28,531 bases of DNA from JALYXS01 sp051003795. Lineage in GTDB: Bacteria; Acidobacteriota; Terriglobia; Bryobacterales; Bryobacteraceae. The stretch covers positions 1 through 28,531 of the forward strand of contig JBPCKZ010000066.1 in the NCBI GenBank assembly GCA_051003795.1, written 5' to 3'. Position numbers and translations under genes: made by a program. The notes beneath the pieces were generated by a model. That model did not search any database and was not told the DNA's origin. It was given only the letters and a program-made list of their open reading frames with translations. This document shows, piece after piece, positions 7,049 through 14,511 of the stretch; the stretch's first letter is position 1, and each line of letters opens with the position of its first letter.

Positions 7049-9118
7049 TCACTTCCCCTTCTCAAGCGTCTCAATCGTCCCGGTCATCCGGTCGATCCAC
7101 TTATCACCGCTATCGAAGCCGACGCTTTCAAGCCTTAGCACCGCGTCCTTATCGACAATCCAATTGCGCGGGATGCTCAACGAGGGCACCATCGTATCGA
7201 CATAGGCACGCGCGGGCATTACCGGGAAAGTGTACTTATTCTCTTTGAGGAACGGCTCGATCATGCCAGGATTGTCGTCCGTGTTCAGAGTAACTATCCG
7301 GATGTCCGGACGGTCCTTCAACTTCTCGTAGAGTTTCTGCAAATGCGGAAGCTCTTGGCGGCAGGGTTCGCACCAGGTCGCCCACAAGTTGATTAAGGTC
7401 GTCTTGCCCTTGATGTCGGCGAGACGCCAAGTCTTGCCCGTCATATCCGTCAACTCGAACGCGGGCAGCGGCTTGTTCATCTTTTCCCATTCCGTGCGGG
7501 GACCGGTGGCGACGATCGGCTTGACGGGTTCAACGCGCGCGAGCCACGCATCCCAAGCGGAATCCGTGCCGCCCAGGTCGGTCCAGAGGACCTTCGCTTT
7601 GCTCTTGACAAAGTCCTGGGTCGCCGGGTAAGGCGCGCCGCGTAATTCGTTCCGATAGAAGGTCAGTGCGTCCAGTTTGCGGCCTTGCTTTTCCGCAACC
7701 TGCCCCATTTTGCTCCAGTAGGTCGAATCGTTTTGAGCCCAGCTCCGCCGTTCGAAGTCCTTGCCGGAGTCGGGCGGCTTGTTTTCATCCAGACTCTTGC
7801 GCATGTCCGCGAGAGCCGCCAAAGCCTGGTCCAGACGATCGGTCTTGAGATAGGCATCCGCCAGCGTGTTGTAACCCGTCATCCGATTCATCAACTGCAA
7901 GCTCTGCATGCTCATGCCGGATGGCGGGGGATACAGATCCGAAGCCATCGCCGGAGGAGGCGCCTTACTCAGTTCCTCCATGCCCTTTTTCACCATGTCC
8001 GGAATCTCATTCAAATGCATGTTGCGCTGCAGGTACAGCGACGCTATCTGAAACATGGATGTAGAACCGCCACCCGCAGACGTGCCTGTCTTGCGCAGTC
8101 CTTCCGCCACGCGCTCCACTTCGGCGTCGGCAGTCTCCCGGTTCATCTGCAATGCCATCAACCGCTGCGTCCAAACAAAAGTGTCATCGGGCCACTTCCG
8201 TATCCATTCGGCCGTTACATCCAGCAGAGCCTTGTTGCGGTCGCGGTAAGCGTTCGGATCGAATTTGCCGTCTTTGGGCTGCGGATACGGATGGGCTTTC
8301 TGCCAATCCTGAAAAGCCTCCATCGCGACGTTCGCCGATGCAGCCGAGAATTTCTCGTCCACCCACTTCAATCCGTCTTTATCGTCGATGAGCTTGTACC
8401 CTTCCCGAAGCGTGGCGGCCAGGAACGGCTTATCGGCAGGGTCCATTCCGCGCAGTTTAGTCAGGTCGTTGCGGATACCTTCTCGGACCCGCGCGTATTC
8501 AGGCGCGGGATGCGTCTGGAATTCGAGGGTCCACAAGATGCGGTAATGCCCGAGGGCGACGGCATCGGTCCGATTCTCGATCAGCGTCCGCATGCGCGCC
8601 ACGCTACGTCGCACAAACTCCGAATTCTCCATGCGCTCCAGATCGTGAAAGCCTTCGAATTGGGCCGGGCACGCACTCATCCACGCCTCCAGATGTGCCT
8701 GGGCCTTCCCGGCGTCCTTGAAGTTGGGAGCGCGATAAATCTCCGTCAGAGATAAATGCGCCGGCGCGTAGCGGGGCTCCTTCGCGAGAGCTTGATCGAA
8801 AGTCTCAATCGCATCCGGAGTCTTCGTCCCCACGAGCGTGCGTCCATACAGGTACAGGTATTCGGGACTGCCGGAACGTTTCTCGATGAGTGTCTTGTAC
8901 TCGTCGATCACCGTCTGGCGGTACACGGGACCTTGCCGGAACGTGTTCTGGTAGGCGCGGTGGGCCCAAACGTCGTCCGGGAATTTATCCAAAACGGCGC
9001 GTGCCGAAGTTTTCGGGATGTCCTTCAGGGCGTCGCGAACCTGACTAGATGCCTCGCAAGGCTGGGCGTGGCAAACCACCGGGGCCGCCAAAATCAGTAG
9101 AAAGGAGAGCTTGGTCAT
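7049..9118 (-). CDS. Exported TPR-like protein with C-terminal TlpA/thioredoxin domain
   Basis: A 689-residue protein probably acting outside the cytoplasmic membrane. The ATG at 9116-9118 follows a strong AAGGAGGG, and the N-terminus is a signal peptide (MTKLSFLLILAAPVVCHAQ). The next roughly 500 residues are helical and rich in tetratricopeptide-like pairs, with A..L...P.YAPAHL and ETFDQALAKEPR. The last 150 residues are a TlpA/AhpC-type thioredoxin fold: FELTDMTGKTWRLADIKGK, then INLWATWCEPCRQELP with the redox CxxC near residue 582, and the cis-Pro region at SLSIPRNWIVD. Such domains reduce disulfides or act in cytochrome c maturation, but the partner is unknown. A possible -10, TAGAAT, lies at 9140-9145 on the minus strand with no good -35. 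Confidence 0.9.
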   Translation of the reverse strand: MTKLSFLLILAAPVVCHAQPCEASSQVRDALKDIPKTSARAVLDKFPDDVWAHRAYQNTFRQGPVYRQTVIDEYKTLIEKRSGSPEYLYLYGRTLVGTKTPDAIETFDQALAKEPRYAPAHLSLTEIYRAPNFKDAGKAQAHLEAWMSACPAQFEGFHDLERMENSEFVRRSVARMRTLIENRTDAVALGHYRILWTLEFQTHPAPEYARVREGIRNDLTKLRGMDPADKPFLAATLREGYKLIDDKDGLKWVDEKFSAASANVAMEAFQDWQKAHPYPQPKDGKFDPNAYRDRNKALLDVTAEWIRKWPDDTFVWTQRLMALQMNRETADAEVERVAEGLRKTGTSAGGGSTSMFQIASLYLQRNMHLNEIPDMVKKGMEELSKAPPPAMASDLYPPPSGMSMQSLQLMNRMTGYNTLADAYLKTDRLDQALAALADMRKSLDENKPPDSGKDFERRSWAQNDSTYWSKMGQVAEKQGRKLDALTFYRNELRGAPYPATQDFVKSKAKVLWTDLGGTDSAWDAWLARVEPVKPIVATGPRTEWEKMNKPLPAFELTDMTGKTWRLADIKGKTTLINLWATWCEPCRQELPHLQKLYEKLKDRPDIRIVTLNTDDNPGMIEPFLKENKYTFPVMPARAYVDTMVPSLSIPRNWIVDKDAVLRLESVGFDSGDKWIDRMTGTIETLEKGK

Positions 9119-9199
9119 CGAGCTCCCTCCTTGCAAAGCATTCTATCCCAATCGCGACATATAAGAGCGAGCGCGGGACGTTACGAGCGGGCGTTCCGC

Positions 9200-9205
9200 T
9201 ATAAT
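9200..9205 (+). promoter_or_regulatory. Possible -10 element before the toxin-like/zinc-ribbon pair
   Basis: A perfect TATAAT sits in the context CGCTATAAT, the same eight or nine bases seen before coaBC. No good -35 box lies 16-18 bases upstream. It would give a leader of roughly 45 bases to the GTG at 9254. Confidence 0.3.
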
Positions 9206-9253
9206 GACCGAAAGGACAGACAGACCGTGTGTTGATGTACGTTACCGCCTGAC

Positions 9254-9588
9254 GTGCCGAGTTTCGATGCGACCGACTTACCGATTCACTATGCCAGGCA
9301 CGGCACCGATTTTCGGCCGTAACCGAAAGGGGATATCAAATGCTCGCGGATCATTTTTTATCGGCCGCACCAAGCCCGAATGTGAGGCAGTGCAAAAGGA
9401 TGCAAGCCCACACGGTGAGGTACGATGTGGCTACCAGAGAGTACGGCGTCCTGTCTACCGGCGGAATAATACGCACTTACTTTAAAGCGAAACCTTGCAC
9501 CTCTTTGCCCTTTGGCGTTCCAAGGGTCCGGTGTCACAACTATCCAGACAACATCCAATACTTCCAAGCGATGTGCCGGCAATGGTAA
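9254..9588 (+). pseudogene. Frameshifted small protein resembling a polymorphic-toxin C-terminal domain
   Basis: Two reading frames together encode one recognisable domain of about 111 residues. The first frame (9254-9319, possible GTG start) reads SFDATDLPIHYARHGTDFRP and then meets TAA at 9320. The second frame takes over at about 9319 with VTERGYQMLADHFLSAAP and runs to the TAA at 9586-9588, with VRYDVATREYGVLS, GGIIRTYFKAKPC and NYPDNIQYFQAMCRQW. The order H..HG.dF, t..Y...A..FL, RY...T.EfGv, GiiRT.FkP and N..YF is that of a domain I know from C-termini of RHS, filamentous-haemagglutinin and similar secreted toxins, where it is probably an RNase-like toxin. Adding one base between 9318 and 9319 restores a single frame. 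The alternatives are a sequencing error or a shorter functional product from the ATG at 9340. Function is inference. Confidence 0.6.
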
Positions 9589-9830
9589 ATCGTTGTCCAG
9601 TTTGCGGCTATTTCATGCCGTATCCTCCTACCGATTATCACATCTGCTCCTCGTGCGGCACGGAGTTTGGCTATGATGACGCAGGAAGAACTTACGAAGA
9701 GTTAAGGGACATTTGGCTGAAGGGAGGGTTGAATTGGTGGAGCCCGGTCGATCCCCAACCTGAAGAGTGGGACCCATACGCGCAGGTCTCCAACTTGATT
9801 TCCGGCCTCACGCTTCCACGGCCAGCTTAG
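9582..9830 (+). CDS. Small zinc-ribbon protein, possible partner or immunity protein of the toxin-like gene
   Basis: The 82-residue protein begins at the ATG at 9582, inside the last codons of the toxin-like gene (7-base overlap), so translation is probably coupled. It has two CxxC knuckles, CPVC at residues 5-8 and CSSC at 22-25, separated by a proline/tyrosine-rich loop, which is a zinc-ribbon pattern. Next come EFGYDDAGRTYEELRDIW and WWSPVDPQPEEWDP. It has no signal peptide or membrane segment. Similar CxxCG proteins are widespread small cytosolic proteins, and some sit next to toxin genes as immunity proteins. Tight overlap with a toxin-like domain makes that role plausible here but not shown. 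A longer in-frame start at 9495 would overlap the toxin domain heavily and is less likely. Confidence 0.72.
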   Translation: MVNRCPVCGYFMPYPPTDYHICSSCGTEFGYDDAGRTYEELRDIWLKGGLNWWSPVDPQPEEWDPYAQVSNLISGLTLPRPA

Positions 9831-9841
9831 CCGCGTCGCCG

Positions 9842-10513
9842 ATGAACACCCTCAAAATCGTCTTCACTGTAATCGGGTTCACGTTCGCCGGTTGCGCGCA
9901 GGACGTTCATCCGGTTACCAAGCGCGAAATCGCTCCGGTGATGGGCATTAACGGCGCGGACTGGCTGACTCGTTCCGAACGCGCGCGCGAAGAGGCGCCG
10001 GATCGGGCGCTCGATGCCATCGGAATTGCGAAAGGTTCCACGGTGGCGGATATCGGCGCCGGAGTCGGATACTTCACGTGGCGGCTGGCGGAGCGAGTCG
10101 GTCCCGAAGGCAAGGTTTACGCCAACGATATCCAGCCGCGCATGCTGGAGATGCTTCGCAAGAACATCGCGGAAAGAAAACTGTCGAATGTGGAACCGGT
10201 TCTGGGCGCGGAAGACGACCCGAAGCTGCCGGACGGCAAAATCGACTTGGCTCTGCTGGTCGACGTTTACCACGAATTCTCGCAGCCGCAAAACATGCTG
10301 CGGCATCTGCGCGCTTCCTTGAAACCGGACCGGCGGCTGGTATTGATTGAGTACCGGAAGGAGGATCCCGATGTGCCGATCCGCCCGGAGCATAAGATGT
10401 CCGTCGCGGGAGTGCGCGCGGAAGTGGAACCGGAAGGGTTTCGCTTCGATCGGGCCATCGAATCTCTGCCGCGCCAGCATATTCTGATCTTTCGGAAAGC
10501 GCGCGATAATTGA
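9842..10513 (+). CDS. Exported or lipid-anchored class I SAM-dependent methyltransferase
   Basis: The 223-residue protein has a Rossmann methyltransferase core. Motif I, VADIGAGVGYFTWRLAE, is at residues 68-84; an acidic end of strand 2 follows at VYANDIQPRML; motif IV-like LALLVDVYHEFSQP is further on. The substrate is not predictable, and similarity is to small-molecule and UbiE-like methyltransferases. The chosen ATG at 9842 starts a hydrophobic leader (MNTLKIVFTVIGFTFAGCAQ) with a possible lipobox cysteine at residue 18. That is odd, because S-adenosylmethionine is cytosolic. The leader could instead be a membrane anchor that leaves the domain inside. No good Shine-Dalgarno is seen. The gene lies 11 bases after the zinc-ribbon gene and 3 bases before msrA. 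Confidence 0.85.
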   Translation: MNTLKIVFTVIGFTFAGCAQDVHPVTKREIAPVMGINGADWLTRSERAREEAPDRALDAIGIAKGSTVADIGAGVGYFTWRLAERVGPEGKVYANDIQPRMLEMLRKNIAERKLSNVEPVLGAEDDPKLPDGKIDLALLVDVYHEFSQPQNMLRHLRASLKPDRRLVLIEYRKEDPDVPIRPEHKMSVAGVRAEVEPEGFRFDRAIESLPRQHILIFRKARDN

Positions 10514-10516
10514 GGC

Positions 10517-10990
10517 ATGGAGAAAGCTACGTTCGCGGCAGGTTGTTTTTGGGGAGTGGAAGAGGCGTTCCGGCAGCTTCCGGGCGTCGAATCTACTTCG
10601 GTGGGTTACATCGGCGGCACGAAAAAAAATCCGACTTACAAAGAGGTGTGCTCCGGCCGCACGGGACATGCCGAAGCGGTGGAAGTCACTTACGATCCGT
10701 CGAAAGCGACCTACGAAGATCTGCTCAAAGTGTTCTGGGAAAATCACGATCCGACGACGCTGAATCGACAGGGACCGGATGTCGGTGAACAGTACCGGTC
10801 CGCGATCTTCTTCCACAATGCGGAGCAAGAGCGGGCGGCAAAGGCGTCGAAAGAAAAGTTGCGGAACGAAGGCAAATTCCGGCGGCCAATCGTCACTGAA
10901 ATCAAACCCGCTCCCGATTACTATCCGGCGGAAGATTACCACCAGCAGTACCTGGCGAAGCGCGGCCTGGCGCATTGTTCGATTCGTTAA
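10517..10990 (+). CDS. msrA: Peptide-methionine (S)-S-oxide reductase MsrA
   Basis: Repairs oxidised methionine by reducing the S-sulfoxide in proteins and free amino acid, in the cytosol here because no signal peptide is present. The 157-residue length is typical of the short MsrA form. The catalytic motif AAGCFWG places the nucleophilic Cys at residue 10. The family motifs SVGYIGGT, GHAEAVEVTYDP, FWENHDPTT, GPDVGEQYRSAIFF and the C-terminal EDYHQQYL are all present. A candidate recycling Cys lies four residues from the end (AHCSIR). It starts three bases after the methyltransferase stop and is followed 28 bases later by egtB, giving a thiol/oxidative-repair theme to the run. Confidence 0.97.
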   Translation: MEKATFAAGCFWGVEEAFRQLPGVESTSVGYIGGTKKNPTYKEVCSGRTGHAEAVEVTYDPSKATYEDLLKVFWENHDPTTLNRQGPDVGEQYRSAIFFHNAEQERAAKASKEKLRNEGKFRRPIVTEIKPAPDYYPAEDYHQQYLAKRGLAHCSIR

Positions 10991-11018
10991 CGGCACGCGA
11001 ATTGCTTCTGTGTGTCAG

Positions 11019-12179
11019 GTGAACGAATCACGCCAAGACCTCGCGCTTTCCCGCGGGCATACCGATGAATTGTTTCGATTACTCGACCCGGCGGCGATGT
11101 ATGACCGTCCGATTCCGGAACGCCATCGAATTGTCTTCTATTTAGGGCATTTGGAAGCCTTCGACTGGAATCAAATCGCCCGCCGGCATCTGAATACGCC
11201 ATCTTTTCATCCCGAATTCGACCTTCTGTTCGAAGCCGGGATCGATCCCGAGCCGGGCAAGGCTCCGAGCGATCGACCTTCCGACTGGCCCAAATTAGGG
11301 GAAGTGTTGGATTACAAGAACCGCATTCGCGAGACCGTGGATCGCCTCTGGGACAACGTTTCGCCGGATGTGCGGCAAATGTCGATCGAGCATCGAGAAA
11401 TGCACGCGGAAACTTTCACATACATGTTGCACAATCTGGAGCATGAGAAAAAGGCCGCGCGCGGTTCTGAGGAATTGCCGGCGGTCCGGGAACATAAACC
11501 GGAGACGATTTCGATTCCGCCGGGAAAAGCGACGTTGGGGAAGCGAACGGGCGACGGCTTTGGATGGGATAACGAATTTCAGCAAGTCACCCAAACCGTT
11601 CCGGCATTCGCCATCGGCAAGCACAAGATCACGAATGGCGAGTATTTGGATTTCGTAAACGAAGGCGCGGCGGCCCCGCATTATTGGGTGCGGCGGAACG
11701 GCCGCTGGTTCTATCATGGGATGTTCGAAGACATTCCGCTACCGCTTGACTGGCCGGTGTACGTGTCGCGGCAAGAGGCGGCGGCGTACGCCGAATGGAA
11801 GGGAAAGTCGCTTCCAACGGAAGCGCAATTTCATCGTGCGGCGCATGGAATACCGGATGGCGCGCGTGGAAATTTCGATTACCGGCGTTGGGAACCTATT
11901 CCGGTGAATGCTTCGCCTGAAAGCGACAGCGCATTCAGCGTTTCGCAATTGGTTGGCAACGGCTGGGAATTGACCTCCACGGCCTTCGCGCCATTCGACG
12001 GTTTTGCGCCTCAGCCGACTTATCCGGGCTACTCGGCGAACTTTTTCGATAACCAGCATTACGTGGTGAAGGGCGCATCGCCGCGCACATCGGCGTGTTT
12101 GGTTCGCCCATCGTTCCGGAACTGGTTCCGTCCCGAGTATCCGTACACCTATACAACTTTCCGCTTGGTCGATAACTGA
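11019..12179 (+). CDS. egtB: EgtB-type ergothioneine sulfoxide synthase (non-haem iron)
   Basis: Uses Fe(II) and O2 to form the C-S bond between hercynine and a thiol donor. The 386-residue protein has an N-terminal DinB-like four-helix domain with His44 (YLGHLEAFDWN) and the metal motif HREMHAE at 125-131 (HxxxHxE). From about residue 165 there is a formylglycine-generating-enzyme/sulfatase-modifying (FGE) domain with KHKITNGEYLDFVN, WPVYVSRQEAAAYAEW, LPTEAQFHRAA, VGNGWELTSTAF and RPSFRNWF. The frame has no ATG at a sensible place, so I chose the GTG at 11019 (protein VNESRQDLALSR); GTG 11010 is also possible. The next gene is egtD, with no base between stop and start. No egtA, egtC or egtE lies in the window, consistent with a version that takes cysteine directly, as reported for the enzyme of the acidobacterium Chloracidobacterium. 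Confidence 0.9.
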   Translation: MNESRQDLALSRGHTDELFRLLDPAAMYDRPIPERHRIVFYLGHLEAFDWNQIARRHLNTPSFHPEFDLLFEAGIDPEPGKAPSDRPSDWPKLGEVLDYKNRIRETVDRLWDNVSPDVRQMSIEHREMHAETFTYMLHNLEHEKKAARGSEELPAVREHKPETISIPPGKATLGKRTGDGFGWDNEFQQVTQTVPAFAIGKHKITNGEYLDFVNEGAAAPHYWVRRNGRWFYHGMFEDIPLPLDWPVYVSRQEAAAYAEWKGKSLPTEAQFHRAAHGIPDGARGNFDYRRWEPIPVNASPESDSAFSVSQLVGNGWELTSTAFAPFDGFAPQPTYPGYSANFFDNQHYVVKGASPRTSACLVRPSFRNWFRPEYPYTYTTFRLVDN

Positions 12180-13151
12180 ATGCCGCCTCCGGCGGTTGAG
12201 ATTATCGAAATCACCGAGTTCGCGCGAGACGTGCTGAAGGGGTTGGGCCGCGACGGCCAGAAGGAACTGCCCTCGCAGTACCTATATGACGATCTTGGCT
12301 CCGCACTTTTCGATACGATCACGCTTCTTCCCGAATACGGCTTGACGCGCGCCGATGCGCGTCTTCTCGCCCGGCACGGCGCGGAGGTTATAGAGCATTT
12401 TCCGCGAAATCCGCTGGTGGTGGAACTCGGCAGCGGAAACGGATCGAAAACCCATTACATGCTCGAAGCGGCCGGGCATCGAGGCCCGGTGCATTACATT
12501 CCCGTCGATATATCGCCAGCCGCCCTCGAGAAGTGCCGCGATGCGTCGCAGCGGATTTTGAATGTGGATGTCACGCCATTGACCGATTCCTATCTGAACG
12601 GCCTTTATGCGGCGGTGGAAAAGCGGAGGCCCGGCCAGAAGCTGCTAGTGCTATTTCTTGGGAGCACGATCGGCAATTTCTATTTGGACGCGGCCGAATC
12701 GTTCTTACGGCAGATTCGCAATGCGCTGCTGCCGGGCGATGCGCTTCTGCTCGGAACCGATTTGTTGAAGCCGATCGAACAAATGCTGATTGCTTACGAC
12801 GACCCGATCGGGGTGACCGCCGCGTTTAACCTGAACTTGCTTTCGCGCATGAATCGGGAGCTCGGCGGCGATTTCCATATCCGTAATTTCGAGCACGAAG
12901 TCCGCTTTGACGAGCGGGAATCCCGGATTGAAATGCATCTGCGGTGTTCCGTTCCACAAAGCGTCGTGATCGAAGCGATCGGCTTGCGGATCCATATGCG
13001 CGAGGGAGAAACAATCTGGACGGAAGCGTCTCAGAAATTCCGTCCGGAAGAAGTTCGCGCGATGGCTCACCGCGCCGGTTTTGAATGCCGCTCGCAATGG
13101 ATTGACGACGAGTGGCCGTTCGCGGAGAACCTGTTGATCGCGGGCGCATGA
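12180..13151 (+). CDS. egtD: L-histidine N(alpha)-methyltransferase EgtD
   Basis: Transfers three methyl groups from S-adenosylmethionine to histidine, giving hercynine, the first step of ergothioneine synthesis. The 323-residue length is that of the family. Recognisable stretches are LPSQYLYDDLGSALFDTIT near residue 30, LPEYGLTRAD, the SAM-binding ELGSGNGSKT at 82-91, VPVDISPAALEKC, the FLGSTIGNF motif of the EgtD/DUF2260 family, and LLLGTDLLKP. Its ATG directly abuts the egtB stop (TGA-ATG), and its own stop overlaps the next ATG as ATGA, so translation is coupled on both sides. That links the importer ATPase to ergothioneine metabolism by position. Confidence 0.96.
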   Translation: MPPPAVEIIEITEFARDVLKGLGRDGQKELPSQYLYDDLGSALFDTITLLPEYGLTRADARLLARHGAEVIEHFPRNPLVVELGSGNGSKTHYMLEAAGHRGPVHYIPVDISPAALEKCRDASQRILNVDVTPLTDSYLNGLYAAVEKRRPGQKLLVLFLGSTIGNFYLDAAESFLRQIRNALLPGDALLLGTDLLKPIEQMLIAYDDPIGVTAAFNLNLLSRMNRELGGDFHIRNFEHEVRFDERESRIEMHLRCSVPQSVVIEAIGLRIHMREGETIWTEASQKFRPEEVRAMAHRAGFECRSQWIDDEWPFAENLLIAGA

Positions 13152-13888
13152 GCGCCGTTGTAGAGTTCGCGGGGGCTGGGTTCGCCATCGGAGGCCGCGC
13201 GATCCTGCAAGACTTCAGCCTGAAAGTGGAAGCCGGCGAAACGCTCGTGCTGCTCGGCAGAAGCGGCTCCGGCAAAACCAGCGCTCTGAAGTTAGTCAAC
13301 GCGCTCCTCGCCCCAACCAGCGGCCGCGTGTTGGTGGAGGGAAAACCCACCGGCGAATGGGATCCCGTTAAACTGCGGCGGCGGATCGGTTATGTGATTC
13401 AGGAAGCCGGGCTGTTTCCGCATTTCCGCGTTTCGGCGAATGTGGGCCTGGTCCCCAAGCTGGACGGTTGGACGCCGGATAAAATTAACGCCCGCGTGAG
13501 TGAGCTTCTCGACCAGGTCGGGCTGCCGAGCCGCGACTATGGCGAGCGATATCCGCGCGAGCTTTCCGGCGGACAGCGGCAACGCGTGGGCGTCGCGCGC
13601 GCGCTGGCCGCCGACCCGCCGCTGCTGCTGCTCGACGAGCCGTTCGGCGCTCTGGACCCCGTTACGCGCCTCGATATCCAGCGGCAATTTCTGAAATTGC
13701 GCGACAGCTTGCGAAAGACGGCGATTTTCGTAACGCACGACGTTCGCGAAGCTCTGATGCTGGGGACGCGCATCGCCCTGCTGCGCGACGGGCGGCTTGA
13801 AGCGCTCGAAGATCCGCACGCATTTCTGCAAAGCCGGAATCCGGAAGCGCGGGCTTTTTTGGAGTGTCTCGACTGGCATCCCCGATGA
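13148..13888 (+). CDS. ABC importer ATPase, OpuCA/ProV-like, without CBS domains
   Basis: Cytosolic energy subunit of a three-gene importer. The 246-residue protein has Walker A GRSGSGKT at 37-44, the Q-loop in GYVIQEAGLFPH, the signature LSGGQRQRV at about 139-147, Walker B LLLLDEPFGALDP and the switch His in FVTHD. It ends shortly after the ATPase core. The CBS pair that senses ionic strength in OpuA/OpuC-type osmoregulatory ATPases is absent, which argues against simple osmotic gating. The ATG at 13148 overlaps the egtD stop (ATGA), and its own stop overlaps the permease start in the same way. With its neighbours it belongs to the quaternary-amine/choline importer family; the proposed substrate is discussed under findings. 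Confidence 0.94.
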   Translation: MSAVVEFAGAGFAIGGRAILQDFSLKVEAGETLVLLGRSGSGKTSALKLVNALLAPTSGRVLVEGKPTGEWDPVKLRRRIGYVIQEAGLFPHFRVSANVGLVPKLDGWTPDKINARVSELLDQVGLPSRDYGERYPRELSGGQRQRVGVARALAADPPLLLLDEPFGALDPVTRLDIQRQFLKLRDSLRKTAIFVTHDVREALMLGTRIALLRDGRLEALEDPHAFLQSRNPEARAFLECLDWHPR

Positions 13889-14511
13889 GCGCGTTGAATG
13901 TGGATATGTTGAGCGAGGTCGCCGATCTCTCGCTCGAGCATCTGATCTTAGTCGTGATTTCGATCGCCATCTCCGCCGCCATCGCGATGCCGGCGGCAAT
14001 CGCCCTCACTCGCCGGGCGGCCGCGCGTAGATGGGTGCTGGGCCTCGTGAACATTCTGCAAACGATTCCCAGCCTGGCGCTTTTCGGATTTCTGATCCCG
14101 ATTCCGTTGATTGGCGGTATTGGGAAGCGGACCGCCATCGTCGCGCTTGTCGTATACGCGTTGCTGCCGATTTTGCGCAATACATTGATTGGAATCAGGG
14201 GCGTGGACGCGGCGGTGCGCGAGTCCGCGATTGCCATGGGCATGACTCGATCGCAGGTGCTTTGGCAGGTCGAAATCCCGCTGGCCGCGCCGACGATTCT
14301 CGCGGGCTTGCGCGTCGCGACGGTAACGACGATCGGTACCGCGACCATTGCCGCGGCGATCGGGGGCGGCGGCCTCGGCGTGTTTATTTTTCGAGGCATC
14401 GCGTCGGTCGATACCGCGCAGATCTTGTCCGGTGCCATTCCCGCCGCGTTAATGGCGATACTTGCGGATGAGGGGTTGGGATGGATCGAACGAAAATTCT
14501 CGCGGGGCTGA
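13885..14511 (+). CDS. ABC importer permease, OpuCB/ProW-like
   Basis: Inner-membrane subunit of 208 residues with five or six hydrophobic segments. The EAA-type loop that docks on the ATPase is visible as ESAIAMGMTRSQVLWQVEIPL. Other typical family parts are VNILQTIPSLALFGFLIP, LLPILRNTLIGIRGV and TIGTATIAAAIGGGGLG. The start overlaps the ATPase stop as ATGA. The end overlaps the binding-protein gene by 31 bases. The arrangement of ATPase, permease and a separate lipoprotein resembles the OpuC and YehZYXW/OsmU layout. The permease is not fused to its binding domain, unlike EgtU of Streptococcus and Helicobacter, where the two are one polypeptide. Confidence 0.93.
   Translation: MSALNVDMLSEVADLSLEHLILVVISIAISAAIAMPAAIALTRRAAARRWVLGLVNILQTIPSLALFGFLIPIPLIGGIGKRTAIVALVVYALLPILRNTLIGIRGVDAAVRESAIAMGMTRSQVLWQVEIPLAAPTILAGLRVATVTTIGTATIAAAIGGGGLGVFIFRGIASVDTAQILSGAIPAALMAILADEGLGWIERKFSRG

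Noticed and set aside
7685..8755. Long open frame opposite the TlpA-like gene
   Set aside because: It is antisense to a clear protein with signal peptide and WCEPC motif. The translation is rich in Arg, His and Val with no recognisable domain, as expected for a shadow frame in GC-rich DNA.
9310..9330. Programmed frameshift in the toxin-like gene
   Set aside because: No slippery heptamer or downstream stem is evident at the junction. A one-base loss or sequence error explains it more simply.
9204..9485. Open frame starting within the TATAAT before the toxin-like gene
   Set aside because: Its ATG overlaps the -10 box, and the frame reads through the toxin-like domain out of phase without any recognisable motif.
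9827..10996. Long minus-strand open frame across the methyltransferase and msrA
   Set aside because: The plus strand has two strong family matches. The antisense translation has no motif.
11010..12179. OvoA or SenA identity for the EgtB-like protein
   Set aside because: OvoA carries a fused methyltransferase that is absent here, and no SenB/SenC genes are nearby. Direct adjacency to egtD favours EgtB.
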